A DNA stretch of 64,000 bases from Hepsetus odoe (lineage: Eukaryota > Chordata > Actinopteri > Characiformes > Hepsetidae). The translations under genes and the position numbers were made by a program. Under the pieces are notes generated by a model, which saw only the letters and a program-made list of their open reading frames with translations, was not told the DNA's origin and ran no database searches. Numbering within the stretch: the first letter of the stretch is position 1; every line of letters starts with the position of its first letter. The stretch is from contig CM029379.1 in assembly GCA_017165825.1 (NCBI GenBank), positions 17,649,028 to 17,713,027 on the forward strand, in the 5' to 3' direction. Of this stretch, positions 49,086-59,712 are shown one piece after another.

Positions 49086-49552
49086 TGCGTGATACCAGCC
49101 GTCCACGAATCCCCGCCTTCCATGTCGCCTGCAGAAAACAACACGTGGTTCAGTGTGTTGAGGTAGCGCTGTGCCCTTGCAGCCATGGAGACCAGCATCC
49201 GGAGGAACAGCGCGAACCAATCCAAGCGCAGCCCGGGATCCGGGTTGGGACCGAGTGGGAGCAGCGATGTCACATTCCTCAGAGGGGAGTTTGAAGGACG
49301 CCAACGCAGAGCCAGGGTTCCAAAACGTAACTTTATTAAACATAAACTAGAAGACAAAGTAAAAGGTGCCACCATTAACTGTAGGCATAGCCTTGTTAAT
49401 GAACAGCGCTCTGTTCTGACACACCGGGGCTTAAATAGCAGCCCCAATGAAGCACACCTGTGTCTAAATGAGCCCAGGTGTGCTTAGTCAGAACAGAGCG
49501 CCATCTGTCGTGCCCGGCCGGAACCATGGGCACGACAGACCGTGACATGTAT

Positions 49553-50300
49553 AAACCTGGAAAGCAGTTGCATGTGTAAATTTAAACAATATTTCACATT
49601 ATGCACACTCTAATGGAAATCCAGAGAGATAAAATATGATTACAGCAGCAATAACATTAATCTATTTAAAGGTGTCTATGAAGTGACTGAAAAAAAAGCT
49701 AAACTAAATGAGCATTCAACAAAAAACACAGTCATACTTAGTTTCATGTTATAATTTACCAACCAGCACAAATGGATAAGTCAAAATATAATTTAAAGTC
49801 CAAATACAGTATTATTTTATTCAAATTTTTTTTGCTCAAAATTCAACTCTGAGTCACATTCTCATCTGCATAAACTGCTCACTTTCTTTACTTACCTGCA
49901 CACATGTCTCTTTATCTTCACATCAAATAAAAGCCACATATGTTTCAGTAAGCTTGGGGTATTTTCTGTATGTTTCTGATAAAGCAGTTATTAGTGAACA
50001 GTGTCATTAATGCAAAGTGCTGTAAATGTTTTTAGACTAAAGGAGTGTGTTAACTTTAATTTATTGTTATAATTTTTGTAATTGAATTTCAGTTCCTTCT
50101 CAGAGCATATGAATTCATGTTTTCTTTTTCAGTTTATTTCTATTGAAAATAATAATCAAATACAGTTTTTATGTCTGTGTTTCCTTGCCTATTCATTTCT
50201 ATGTACAAAGCAAAACACAGTTTGCAAGAAAGTGCATCAATTTTAATAGAAATTAAGTTTAAGAGAAACTGTGTAACAATTTAAGAAAAAGTTCAATTGG
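49553..50300. other. Spacer between E3 and E4 with orphan promoter module
   Basis: AT-rich with no gene. At about 49905-49995 it contains TCTTTATCTTCACATCAAATAAAAGCC and CATATGTTTCAGTAAGC, matching the lectin promoter modules. The tandem ETS cores are degraded (TTTTCTGTATG). Confidence 0.45.
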
Positions 50301-50391
50301 AATAAAGTGTAACGGTGACGAGGTGCGGGAAGGACATCAGTGCAGAGCCAGGAGTTAGGAACATAGTTTTATTCATTATATAAACCAAAAC

Positions 50392-50647
50392 AAGATCCAA
50401 GGAGTTCGGGCGTCGGCCACATGATCGGAGGATCGGGGGTTCGAACCCCTTCCCAACGGGTTGCCCTGAGGTGCCCTTGAGCAAGGTGCCGTCCCCGTCC
50501 CGCTCCTCCCTGCGATGGGCTGGCGACCTGTCCAGGGTGCGTCCCTCGTCCTCGCCCTGTGTGCGCTGGGTTGGACGCCAGCACTCCCCCGCGACCCCGT
50601 TTGGGACAAGCGGCAGAAAATGGATGGATGGATGGAAGATCCAAGGA
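50392..50647 (+). repeat. SINE inserted in the left LTR of E4
   Basis: GGGTTCGAACCCCTTCCC, GTTGCCCTGAGGTGCCCTTG and GATGGGCTGGCGACCTGTCC are clear. AAGATCCAAGGA occurs on both sides as a 12-bp target duplication. Confidence 0.85.
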
Positions 50648-51099
50648 CTGCAGTTCTTATCAAAACCAAGACACTGCAGTCTAAACCAAGTTATCAAAAT
50701 GACCAAAAACCACCATAAACGTGAGGCTTCACCTCGTGAACGAACCGTGCTCTGTTCGGACTCATCGGGGCTTAAACAGCAGCCCACGATGAAGCACAGC
50801 TGTGCCTTTATGAGCTCAGGTGTGCTCAGTCGTAACAGAGCGCCCTCTACCGTGCCCAAAAGAAACCTCACCCATGACAGAACCTCCCCCCAGAAGGCGC
50901 AACTCCCAAACATAGCCTTGGCCCAATCTGGGCCTCTGGGGGGAGGCCAAGAAAAAAAAAACCTTTAAAAACAAACAGCCCCCTTATGGGACACATGGCC
51001 AGGTCCACAAAACAAAACTATCTTTAATGAAAAGGGGCCCCTGACCAGTCTTTGTCCATTGTGGGACCCCATGGTCATAAGGGCAGCCTCTCCTACCTT

Positions 51100-52290
51100 C
51101 TTCTCCAGAGGGGCACTATTTCTGATAGTTCTTAGCAAACCATTTCAACATATGCATACACTTACTTAGTTCACACTCTTGTTCTGTCCCCTTGCCTGCA
51201 AAGTGAGGACTATCCATCTCCTGCTTGGATGTCAGACAATTTGTCTTGTCCCTTTCTGCCCTGTCTCTCTGCCTCATATCGCACACCACTACCATCGAAC
51301 ACAATGAAGCCGAACTTGCTGTTAGACAACACTGCTGTATAAGCCTCGGTGTGAAAGTTATTATGGAGATAGAATGAGGTATTGATGGGGTGGAAAGGCT
51401 CAAGTTCAATGTTGATTTTTGTCGTTTTGCTCTCCTTGTCCGTCAAACTGTTCCTTCACTGCTTTGGGTGCTGCTCTCCCAAAGATTGTGTGAGCTTCTG
51501 TGAGCCCAAGCTCCCATGCAAAGAGGAGGCAGACAGAGAGCTAAACACAGAGGATTCTTTAAGGTTCAAAGAGGAAGAATCTTTCACATAGTTCAAGCTC
51601 GGCATCAAACCCCTGTTGTCCTTGCTCTCTATGTCACCCGTCTCAGAATCTGAGGTGCTGAATTTGTCATTCACTTTCTCAAAGCACACTTCGTTGATGA
51701 TGTTATTTTTTGGCTCTTTCTTCCTCCTTCTTGACCTTGTTTTTGTCTTTCTGCTGTTTGGAGCTCAATGTGGTGGAGTCCCTGCTCTTGGTTCCACTGA
51801 GAGAAGTTCCGCATTGACTCCTCAACCAGTTACCCTGTTCTGAGTCTGCTGAAGTGCGAGGGAAAAAAGGTAGGGTGTTTATGACCTCCTTGCAGAAAGA
51901 GTTTGGTAGGTGTTCTGTTGCGCTCTGAGCATCCATCTCAGAGTTTTCACCTGGCTGCTCAGACTCTGGAATTTACCTGCCTCTCCTTCTCTGTTCCTCA
52001 GCTGCCCCTCTTTGAAGCTATTCACCAGGGTCCTAGCATGCATTGGGGTCTGCTGAGTAAGTTGGGATTTTGAGAACCTCAATCCATCTTCAGTACCTCC
52101 CACATGCTCTTGCAGATCTGTGTGCTTACTGGCCTCTCTTTGGGCTTTTTCCAGTTCAGCATGCAGAGCAGCGCAAGTTTTCTATTAACTTTAGTCAGTC
52201 CTTCTTGAAGGGAACATACCTCAGACTGGTTGCTCTCCTGCAGCTGGTGATTCATGGCATGGAGGGAGACATTGTCATCTTCTAATTGGG
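51100..52290 (-). pseudogene. E4 payload: coiled-coil and Ser-rich frames, broken
   Basis: Several frames on the minus strand follow one another. MNHQLQESNQSEVCSLQEGL and, one frame on, ALHAELEKAQREASKHTDLQ match the coiled coil of E3. They are followed by FSKSQLTQQTPMHARTLVNS, a Lys-rich QQKDKNKVKKEEERAKK, a Ser-rich SSSLNLKESSVFSSLSASS and SKCMHMLKWFAKNYQK before a stop at about 51116. Frame changes at several points show it no longer encodes one protein. I do not recognise the host source. Confidence 0.5.
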
Positions 52291-52497
52291 GTGGCAGTGG
52301 TCTAGTGGTGGGGTACTTACCTACGGACCTATGGCACAAGAGATTCCAGGTTCAAATCCCACCTTTGGCCACCACCACTGGGTCCCTGAGCAAGACCCTT
52401 AACAGGGACAGGGGGGACTGTCCCTGTAATAAGGACATGGAAGTCACTCTGGATAAGAGCATCTGTTAAATGCCGTAAATGCAAATGTAAATGTAAT
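52289..52497 (+). repeat. SINE (GGATAAGAGCATCTG-tail family) nested in E4
   Basis: Head GGTGGCAGTGGTCTAGTGG, GGTTCAAATCCC, and a tail CACTCTGGATAAGAGCATCTG with AAATGTAAATG. It interrupts the coiled-coil payload of E4. Confidence 0.85.
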
Positions 52498-52695
52498 CTC
52501 TTGCACTCCGCATACAAAACATCAAGATCCTCCATTGATGTTCCTCCATTTCCTGGAGCTGCTCAGCAAGAACCTTTTTGGCTTGTTTTTCCTCGCCCAG
52601 AACAGACAGCCACACATTTTCAGATTCCTAAAGCGTTTGTTCCAGTCTTTGAACTTTCAAAGTCAGTTCATAGATTTTTCCATCATGGCCACCAA

Positions 52696-52828
52696 CCTCT
52701 GCGATGGGCTGGCGACCTGTCCAGGGTGTGTCCCCTGTCCTTCGCCCTGTGTGAGCTGGGATGGACTACAGCAGCCCTCCATGACCCTGCTTGGGACAAG
52801 CGACAGAAAATGACTGACTGACTGACTG
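52696..52828 (+). repeat. SINE 3' half
   Basis: GATGGGCTGGCGACCTGTCC through GGGACAAGCGACAGA, then ACTGACTGACTGAC. It lies between the 13-codon repeat frame and the coiled-coil frame of E4. CATGGCCACCAACCT and TGGCCACCAACCTGG at its borders look like a target duplication. Confidence 0.8.
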
Positions 52829-52839
52829 GCCACCAACCT

Positions 52840-53371
52840 GGAGCTGCTCCTTCTCTGCCTTCTTCCTGGCAGATGGGTTAGTGGTACTGGGCTTGGGGGT
52901 CGACTCCTTGATGCCTCTTTCCATACTGCAAAGGGCCTTCTTTGTCGACCTCCCTTGTTGCACGGCACAGGGGGCATTATCTGCCGGCTTCCTGCTTTCC
53001 ATGTCACGGGCAGCCTTCTTTGCCATTGTCCCACTCTCCCTCTCATGGGTGGTCTTCTTTGCTGTCTTCTCGTGTTGCATGATGCAGGGTGCGTTCACCG
53101 CCGTCTGTCCACTTTGATTCATGCAGGGTGCGTTCACCACTGTCTGTCCGTTGTGATTCATGCAGGGCGCCGCCATCTTCCCACGTTGAACAGCACAGGG
53201 TGCAGTTTCTGCCGTCTTCCTGCTTTGAAAAGTGCAGGGCGCATCTACTACCAGCGTCCCATTTTGAATGATGTAGGAGAAATTCTCCATCATCCTGCTT
53301 TCCGAAGCGGGAAAAGACATGTGTCTTAAAACATCTGGGCACCACTGTGTCTTCGCGGCTAGAGCGGCCAA
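52840..53371 (-). CDS. E4 frame with 13-residue tandem repeat
   Basis: An open frame begins near 53371 with a leader (MSFPASESRMMENFSY) and then runs through about eight diverged 13-residue units of the type GQTAVNAPCMNQS, such as QSRKTAETAPCAV and HEKTAKKTTHERE. It continues into a basic stretch (NPSARKKAEKEQLQ) and then SINE. The position, directly after the 5' LTR and leader, is the same as the repeats of E1-E3. Function unknown; a structural gag-like role is only a guess. Confidence 0.5.
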
Positions 53372-55259
53372 CCTCTGAAGGAGGAAGTTTTACCAGTCCA
53401 TGCCTAGCTAGCGCCCCAAGCTGTTGACGAGTGGGATATCCGATGTCAGCCGCATCAGAAGTTGCTCAAGCTCCCTGGCTGTCGCCGCCAGTGTCCGTCG
53501 CACCCACTCCTCACCCTCCAGTCGCTCATGGAGGTCCGTAGAAGCAACACATGCCGACACCCTCGTCTCCCAGGTTTCTATGAGCTGCAGCGTCTTTTTG
53601 ACTGTGGCTGCTATCGTCCGCAACACTCTTGTTCGCTCTCATGGTTCAGGTTTAGGGGGTTCATTTCTGTAACGGTGGTGGGGCGCGGGAAGGACGTCTG
53701 CGCTAAGCCAGGAGTCTGGAACATAACTTTATTAATCAAATTAAACAAAACGAGACCCAAGGACTGCAGTTCTAATCAAACCAAGATGCAAGGAACTGCA
53801 GTCTGACTAAATCAAGTTATCAAAACCAACATTAAGTGGTAATTAATGTCCCCCTTTTTTACAATGATAAAAGCAATTGAAGGAAACGATCAGTGGACCT
53901 TATTGTGAATTTCATTCTAGAGTGCAATCAACTGTCATGATCTGCGTCAATCTTATTTTGCTTGCAGTCTTATTTTGTCCTGTTTTGTCTGGAGTTTTGT
54001 TCTGTTTTTTCTTGTATGTAAATACTGGTTGCTGTGTGCTTGGTTGATGCTTATGTGTGTTCCTTTATAAGATCCCTTTTCGGTGATCTTAACTCAGCGA
54101 GTAAGTCCAGTCACTTCAGCCAAAGCATGACAAACAGTACAGGTAAAACCACAGCATTCAGATGGAACAGGGGATCCTTTATAAATCTGACTAGCACGTT
54201 TTAATGTTCCTGGCCCAGTTCGTCCTTCACAATTTGTCAAGGCCACACCTATGCAGACTGTATTCTCCAAAGGACACAAAATATTGAGACACAGCTCATG
54301 TCTCCAATTGACAATTTTGGGTTTTCCCAAGTTTACCTGATTTGATCCAGTTCCAACTGCAGTCTGACTCCATCCTCCCTTCATCCCACACATCTGCAGC
54401 TGGTTTCGACTTTTTATATTTCAAATCCACTAATCACTTTGGCAGGGCTTCTTGCAATGTTTGCGCTGTTTAATCCAGTTTTAACCCTTGTTCCTTGCCT
54501 GGCCTTTCTGTGCTTTTGTGTCAACCCCCATAAAGCTTCATGTATCCTACCTTAAAGCTTTATTCATTAGACTGTTTTTGTAAAAACCAGGAATGAATGC
54601 TTGTGGAATGAAGCTGTTAGTCTGATTGTTTTTGGCTTTACACTTATCTAGTCTGATGGTAGAAGAGTGAGAGTGTGAGTGTGGTGCACTCAGAAATTTG
54701 GTTATGAATAATCCTAAACAGGTGGGCACAAACCTTAACAAAAGCAGTGATCAGGATAGTTTCATAATAGTACAGTATCAGAGGTACAATAAGAGAAAAG
54801 CACTTTCCTGTGGAGTGTTTGACTGATGAAATTTAGTAGGGTAAGTAGAAGCACTGGTGTTCTCAGTATTGCCAGTAAACAGGAAATGAAACCAATGACG
54901 CATTGTATTAATGTTTAAAGAAGACTTCTTAAACTCTTCATGTTTAAATCATGTGAATTGTCTTCACTCAATGACAATGTCAGCCCCATAACTGCAGATA
55001 TTTATTTTCAATTTCATAGTTTTTACTGAATAATAAATCTTAATGTACATGTAATGTCAGGTAAAAAAAAAAAATAGAAAGATGCCCAGGAGGATAATGG
55101 TCTACTATATGGGTGTACCTCAACACCACTGATGTCTTCAGCCAAGGCCAAGGTCATCCATCACCAACTCTTGAGGGTCCAGTGTCAGTAATTGCCACTG
55201 AAAGGTCATCAGCTGCCCCTATTTCTGCTTATCTAATGCTGGTCAATCCCAGGGCACAG

Positions 55260-55345
55260 ATCAAAGAATTTATAGCTTTATATTTTCACATCAAAACTGT
55301 GACTACCACAATTCATACAGCTTCTTCCTCTTTGTTTATTTCCTG
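55260..55345 (+). promoter_or_regulatory. Promoter-like module of lectin gene 4
   Basis: It keeps CTTCTTCCTCTTT at 55321-55333 (PU.1-like on the minus strand) and TTTCCTGTT just after. It is about 100 bases upstream of the ATG, as in block A. Confidence 0.5.
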
Positions 55346-55434
55346 TTCACACATTAACAAACTGTTGTACTCTCAGTCCATTCTCTACCGGTGCCAGTGT
55401 TTAATTCAGCAAGTGCAGAGTAAGCAGAGTAAAA

Positions 55435-57281
55435 ATGGAGGAGGCAGTCTATGATGATTTGGGGAGCTTTGAGCTGAGGGAGATGAACAGAGGAGATGGA
55501 CAGAGAGTGGAGGTGATGGTGTACAATTTTGTCAGTGCAGACGGTATTAGAGCTCATGATGATGATAACCCTAGGACTCAACAAAGAGGTACAGCAAACA
55601 ATATAATTATATAGTAAATGAAAAGTAATATTGCAGCAAAAATAATTCTAATTATATAGTCGATCAACGCTTTCATGGTTGTTAAAAATAGGACGCAGAT
55701 GCTCCAGAATGGCTGCAGGGTGTGAGGCACTGGTGTGTGTTCTCTTACTGGCCACCAACTTATTGCTCCTCATGTACTGTGAGTGTTTCAGCCTCAAACC
55801 TGGTCTCTTTCCAATACTGACCATGTTGATAAAACTGAAAAAAAAAAGGATGGTCTATGCCTCCCATTTTCCTTTAAATGTTAAGCAATACTAAGATCAG
55901 TCCCCAGAAACTAATACTGATACTGATGATAGTTTATTTTATTATATATACAAATTCATGTAACAATAATGTTTCCTTGATGCAGCTATCAGTGTGAAGG
56001 AGGGTAAGGACAATATGAATGAACTTAAGGTTAAAACCATAAGTGCTGAGAAAGAGGCTCTCTTATCCAGCATCAGAAACCTCACTGAAGAAAGAGATTG
56101 GCTGGAGATCAGCTATCAGAATCAAACAGAAGAGAAAGATCAGATGAACAAAACCTGTTCTGAGAAATACCTTAATCTGGATGATTATTTCCACCAGCTC
56201 AGTAAGTAAAACAGCTGTCAGTACAAGAACACATAAGAAAACTTTTCTAATGATCCACTACTGAAAAAAAGCAGCTTTTACTGACACTGTATTTTTATTC
56301 TGTTGTAGAGAAACTACTTGCAAAAGAGTGGAAGGAATTTGGTGACAGCTATTACTACTTCTCTGGTGAGCAGAAGACATGGAAGGAGAGCAGGCAGGCC
56401 TGTAGAATGAAAGGAGCAGATCTGGTGATTATAAACAACAAAGAAGAACAAGTGAGAAGAACAGAGAGAAATACTGAACTGTCATAGAAATCTCCTTCTT
56501 CTCATCACATCTTTTCTCCTCTAGGAATTCCTCCAGAAGGAAAACCATTATGCCTGGATTGGTTTAAGTGATGCAGAAACAGAAAGTGTGTGGAAGTGGG
56601 TGGATGGGACAGCACTTACCATTAAGTGAGTTCAAATAACCTTGTTATATGTTATAAGTTAGTTACTGTATTTCCCTGAAGGTTTTACACAAATAAAGTA
56701 AAAAAAGAAATATATAGAGAAACAGGGGAAGTGGTGGCCTAGTGGTTGTGAGTGTATGGGTTAAATGTAGAGGTTTTGTGGTGGACTAGTCATTAAGGAG
56801 TTGCTCCCAGGATCAGAAGATTATGGGTTCAAATCCCAGGCCAGTAGGTTGCCCTGAGGTACACCTGAGCAAGTCACCCCATCACTGCTCCCTAGGCTCT
56901 TACAATAGGTACACCCTGCTGCACGTGTTTGTTTGTGCAGAGGTGTAATTTAATTGTTTTTCACTGTGTGTTGTGCCGTGTACTCCCAGTGACAAGAACA
57001 GTCACTTTCACTTTCAAACAGATTTAACAAATTAGCAGTAAAACAAAAATATAAACAAATTAATAGGAGATAAATTTGCTCCACAAAATTGCTCCAAAAC
57101 ATGCTCTTTAATTACTTCAAGGTTCTGGAAGGAAGGTGACCCATCAAATGCTTCAAATGAAGACTGTGTTGTTTCCTCAAAACATGACAAACTGAACACA
57201 TGGAATGACATATCCTGTTCAGGAAGAGCTGGTTGGATTTGTGAATTTACACTGATGCCCCCAAGAGGCTCCAGGAAATGA
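55435..57281 (+). CDS. CD209-like C-type lectin receptor (lectin gene 4, duplicate of gene 3)
   Basis: Exons 55435-55588, 55692-55778, 55986-56201, 56309-56451, 56525-56625 and 57122-57281 join in phase to 286 residues. It is very close to gene 3 in every exon. Differences that matter: in the tail, AVYDDV has become AVYDDL, and the second tyrosine site DIYVSA has become YNFVSA, so the tyrosine moved two residues. The TM exon is two codons shorter. In the lectin domain GEPS is now GDPS, and GRICE is GWICE. WND and WIGL are kept. No stop or frameshift is seen, so it is probably functional but diverged in signalling and ligand site. Confidence 0.88.
56729..57018 (+). repeat. SINE in last intron of lectin gene 4
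   Basis: The counterpart of 32441-32739, with the same compound structure (two GTGGTGG heads, GGGTTCAAATCCC, ACTTTCACTTTC end). Shared presence shows insertion before duplication. Confidence 0.8.
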
Positions 57282-57289
57282 AGCTCAGC

Positions 57290-59060
57290 TTAAAAAACGT
57301 ATGTGCACCAAAAAATTTGATACCTTGTTTGTAATCATTCACATAATTGTCTGCTAAATGGTCCACTCCTCAAAGTTGGGCTTTATTTGTTAATCATCCT
57401 TGTACCCAAAGCACACTTCAGAGAACTTGGCTTCAGACTGCCTATGTCAACAGAAGCTCTTTGCTCTGAGGAAGACACTATGAGTGAAAGTAACCAGGTG
57501 AAGCCTCACGTACCATCAAAGCTTTTCAGCAGTGTAGAAATTTGGTTATTTGTTAAAGGATTAACATGCTGACTGCTGCTGGTCAAAACGCCTTAAAGAG
57601 ATAAAATACAAAGACTGGACGAATCAGTTTATCAAAAGTGTTCTAAATAAATAAAATCTGAATAGAATTTAGAAAATCAATTTGTATATACCATATATTG
57701 TTCAATACAGAATCCTGTATGACTCCATTGTTTGCTGTGCTTTAAGAATTACTGCAAGTAGTTATACTTGTGAGCTGTAAAAAGTGAAACAGACAAAAGT
57801 TTTTTTGTGCTTCTTGTGGAATGCATGAGCTTGAGAGTCTGTACTTATGCTTATGATTAAAGAATAGATTTTATTTTCTTCTGCATTTCTTCTGATAACA
57901 GCATTGCAATTAAATTGTTGGACTGCATATCACTGGGATCTGCAAAGTGATAAAGAATTCTGTTCCAAACAATGATGTCTTCACTTGGGTCATACAGTTG
58001 TCTAACATTCTACCAAATGCTGTCTTTCACAAAAGCTGTTCAGAGCACTTAGAGATCTCCATAATTATCTGCAAAATCACAAAAAACATTGGACACAAAC
58101 AGCAGCCAGCAGAATTCAAACTTCCTTAACACCTGACAAAATGAACTAGAAAAGTCACCAATCTGAAGCCTTTCAAAGCTGTCCTGCCTGCTAGTTGCAA
58201 AATCTCAGAGCAAGAAATCTAAAGCAGTGCTGCCAGTTAGTTTTCTTGAGTCTCTTACTGGTGTTCTTTACTCATACACTTACATTGTGTCTGTAGTTAT
58301 ACAGACTATAGTTATACAGACTATATAGTTATAATAGAAAGTCCTTCAGAGTCAACATAGTTTATTTGACATTTAATTTATTTCTATTTTATTTTCTCTC
58401 ATTTATTGCACATTGTTATTTTACTGGATGATCTATCTATGCAGTTGTAACACAAACATTTTGTCTCAGGAAAATTAAGTTTTTCTGATTCTGGTTCTGA
58501 AAAATTTATGGGTGCTTTGAATCCTGAGCCCTGAATCAGTTATCAAACCAAACAGTTTTTTTTTTAGAACTCTAGTGAAACTTTAGGCAAAAAATATGGA
58601 AAATTTACACAGAAAAATAATATAAGACAACATAAAAAAGATTCCTAATTATTATTTTTTTTAAAACATGCAAACAAATATTCGCAGGTTGACAAAATGT
58701 TCCTTAACATTAAAAGACTGTATGGTTAAACCCTCAAGCTGATCACTCCCTTCAAAAGCGTGTCAGTGTTTCCTTCTTGCCTCATAGCAGCTAAGCCAGA
58801 CACTGATCTGGGCATTTAATTCTGCATAGCTTTCTTAGCATGACTGTATCAAGAGAAGAACTGTAAACTGGTAAACGAACTGTAGAAGAACTGTAAACTG
58901 ATTATGTAAACATAATCATCAGATAGTCAAACACTAATGCTGATTAATGAAAAACAACATCTGTTCATTGCTATCACTTCACCAAACTATCGAGGGCAGA
59001 ATAGATCTATTTTAAATAGCACATAATAAACTAATGTTAATCCTTCTTAATGTTTTATTC
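57290..59060. other. 3' flank of lectin gene 4, no gene
   Basis: Matches block A (33010-33600, 34610-34950, 35180-35360, 36516-37000) with the insertions of A absent. 57880-57990 has no match in A. The E1 and SINE empty sites are at about 58570 and 59050. Confidence 0.55.
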
Positions 59061-59084
59061 ATAATGAGGTGGTGGATTTCTCTC

Positions 59085-59497
59085 CCTAAATGTCCGGGGG
59101 GGCCCGCTGTGGTCATCGCCTGAGTCCAATGCTGAACTACCATCTGGTCTGTGCGGTGCATCCGATGTGCCAAGTGATCCTGGGCTCATCAGTACCTGGG
59201 CCGCACCCGACTTGCTGAGCCTGGGAAGCAGTTTGGGACTCTTTACTGATCCTGGAGTTTAAAATCAAACTAACTTTGTACTGCTAGTATACCCAAGGGG
59301 GTTGGGTAGCCAGTCCACCTTGGACCCTCAGAGGGTTTTTTTCTCCACATAGTGGAGTTTTTGGTTCCTCTCCTCCATTGTCGTCTGGCTTTAACTTCTA
59401 TTACTGTAACCTGTTCTACCATCTACCACCAATGTAAAGTGCTTTGGGGCAACTCTGTAAAAGGCACTATACAAGAATAAATTGAATTGAATTGAAT
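59085..59497 (+). mobile_element. LINE (L2-like) 3' end
   Basis: It ends with AAAGTGCTTTGGGGCAACTC, AAAAGGCACTATACAAGAAT and ATTGAATTGAATTGAAT, the usual 3' tail of fish L2-like LINEs. A TA microsatellite follows. Absent from block A. Confidence 0.7.
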
Positions 59498-59499
59498 AC

Positions 59500-59500
59500 A

Positions 59501-59569
<69 letters not shown>
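59500..59569. repeat. (TA)n microsatellite
   Basis: About 60 bases of uninterrupted TA directly after the LINE tail. Confidence 0.95.
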
Positions 59570-59574
<5 letters not shown>

Positions 59575-59712
59575 GGAAAAAAATATCTTTAAAAGTAAGA
59601 CAAAGGTTGGTTCATTTAGGTTTATATTCCTTCTAACTGGGTACTCCAGGACTATTTTCTTTCACCTGTTTCTGGGGCTGATGCACACTGTAGCCAGTCA
59701 GCAACTCTCACA

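Larger units (their letters stand above)
45301..49547 (-). mobile_element. LTR element E3 (4.25 kb) with non-retroviral payload
   Basis: LTRs at 45301-45576 and about 49268-49547 are near-identical except at one edge. Outer ends are TGTAAC and GTGACA, and the 5-bp target duplication TGTAT is at 45296-45300 and 49548-49552. A G-rich polypurine tract (minus strand, TTTTGGGGGGGCTAC) borders the 45576 end, so the element reads on the minus strand. No gag, protease, reverse transcriptase or integrase motif is seen. The interior instead has a 13-codon tandem repeat, an IQ-motif array, a coiled coil and Ser/Glu-rich frames (see separate entries). It is related to E1, E2 and E4. Confidence 0.85.
50308..53841 (-). 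mobile_element. LTR element E4 with payload, right LTR truncated
   Basis: The left LTR is 50308-50879 (TGTAACGG to ATGACA), enlarged by a SINE at 50404-50635. A polypurine tract (minus strand TTCTGGGGGGAGGTTC) borders 50880. The right LTR begins at 53668 with TGTAACGGTGG and is cut at about 53841, where duplicated block B starts. The interior reads on the minus strand: a leader frame (53626-53408, a 72-residue helical protein), a 13-codon repeat, coiled-coil and Ser-rich frames. No gag-pol motif. The order matches E3, but I find no IQ array. Confidence 0.75.

Noticed and set aside
48817..49294. Cys/Arg-rich plus-strand frames
   Set aside because: They are the antisense of the 13-codon repeat of E3. 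The element reads on the minus strand.
52955..53329. Plus-strand frame with many Cys and His
   Set aside because: Shadow of the E4 tandem-repeat frame on the minus strand.
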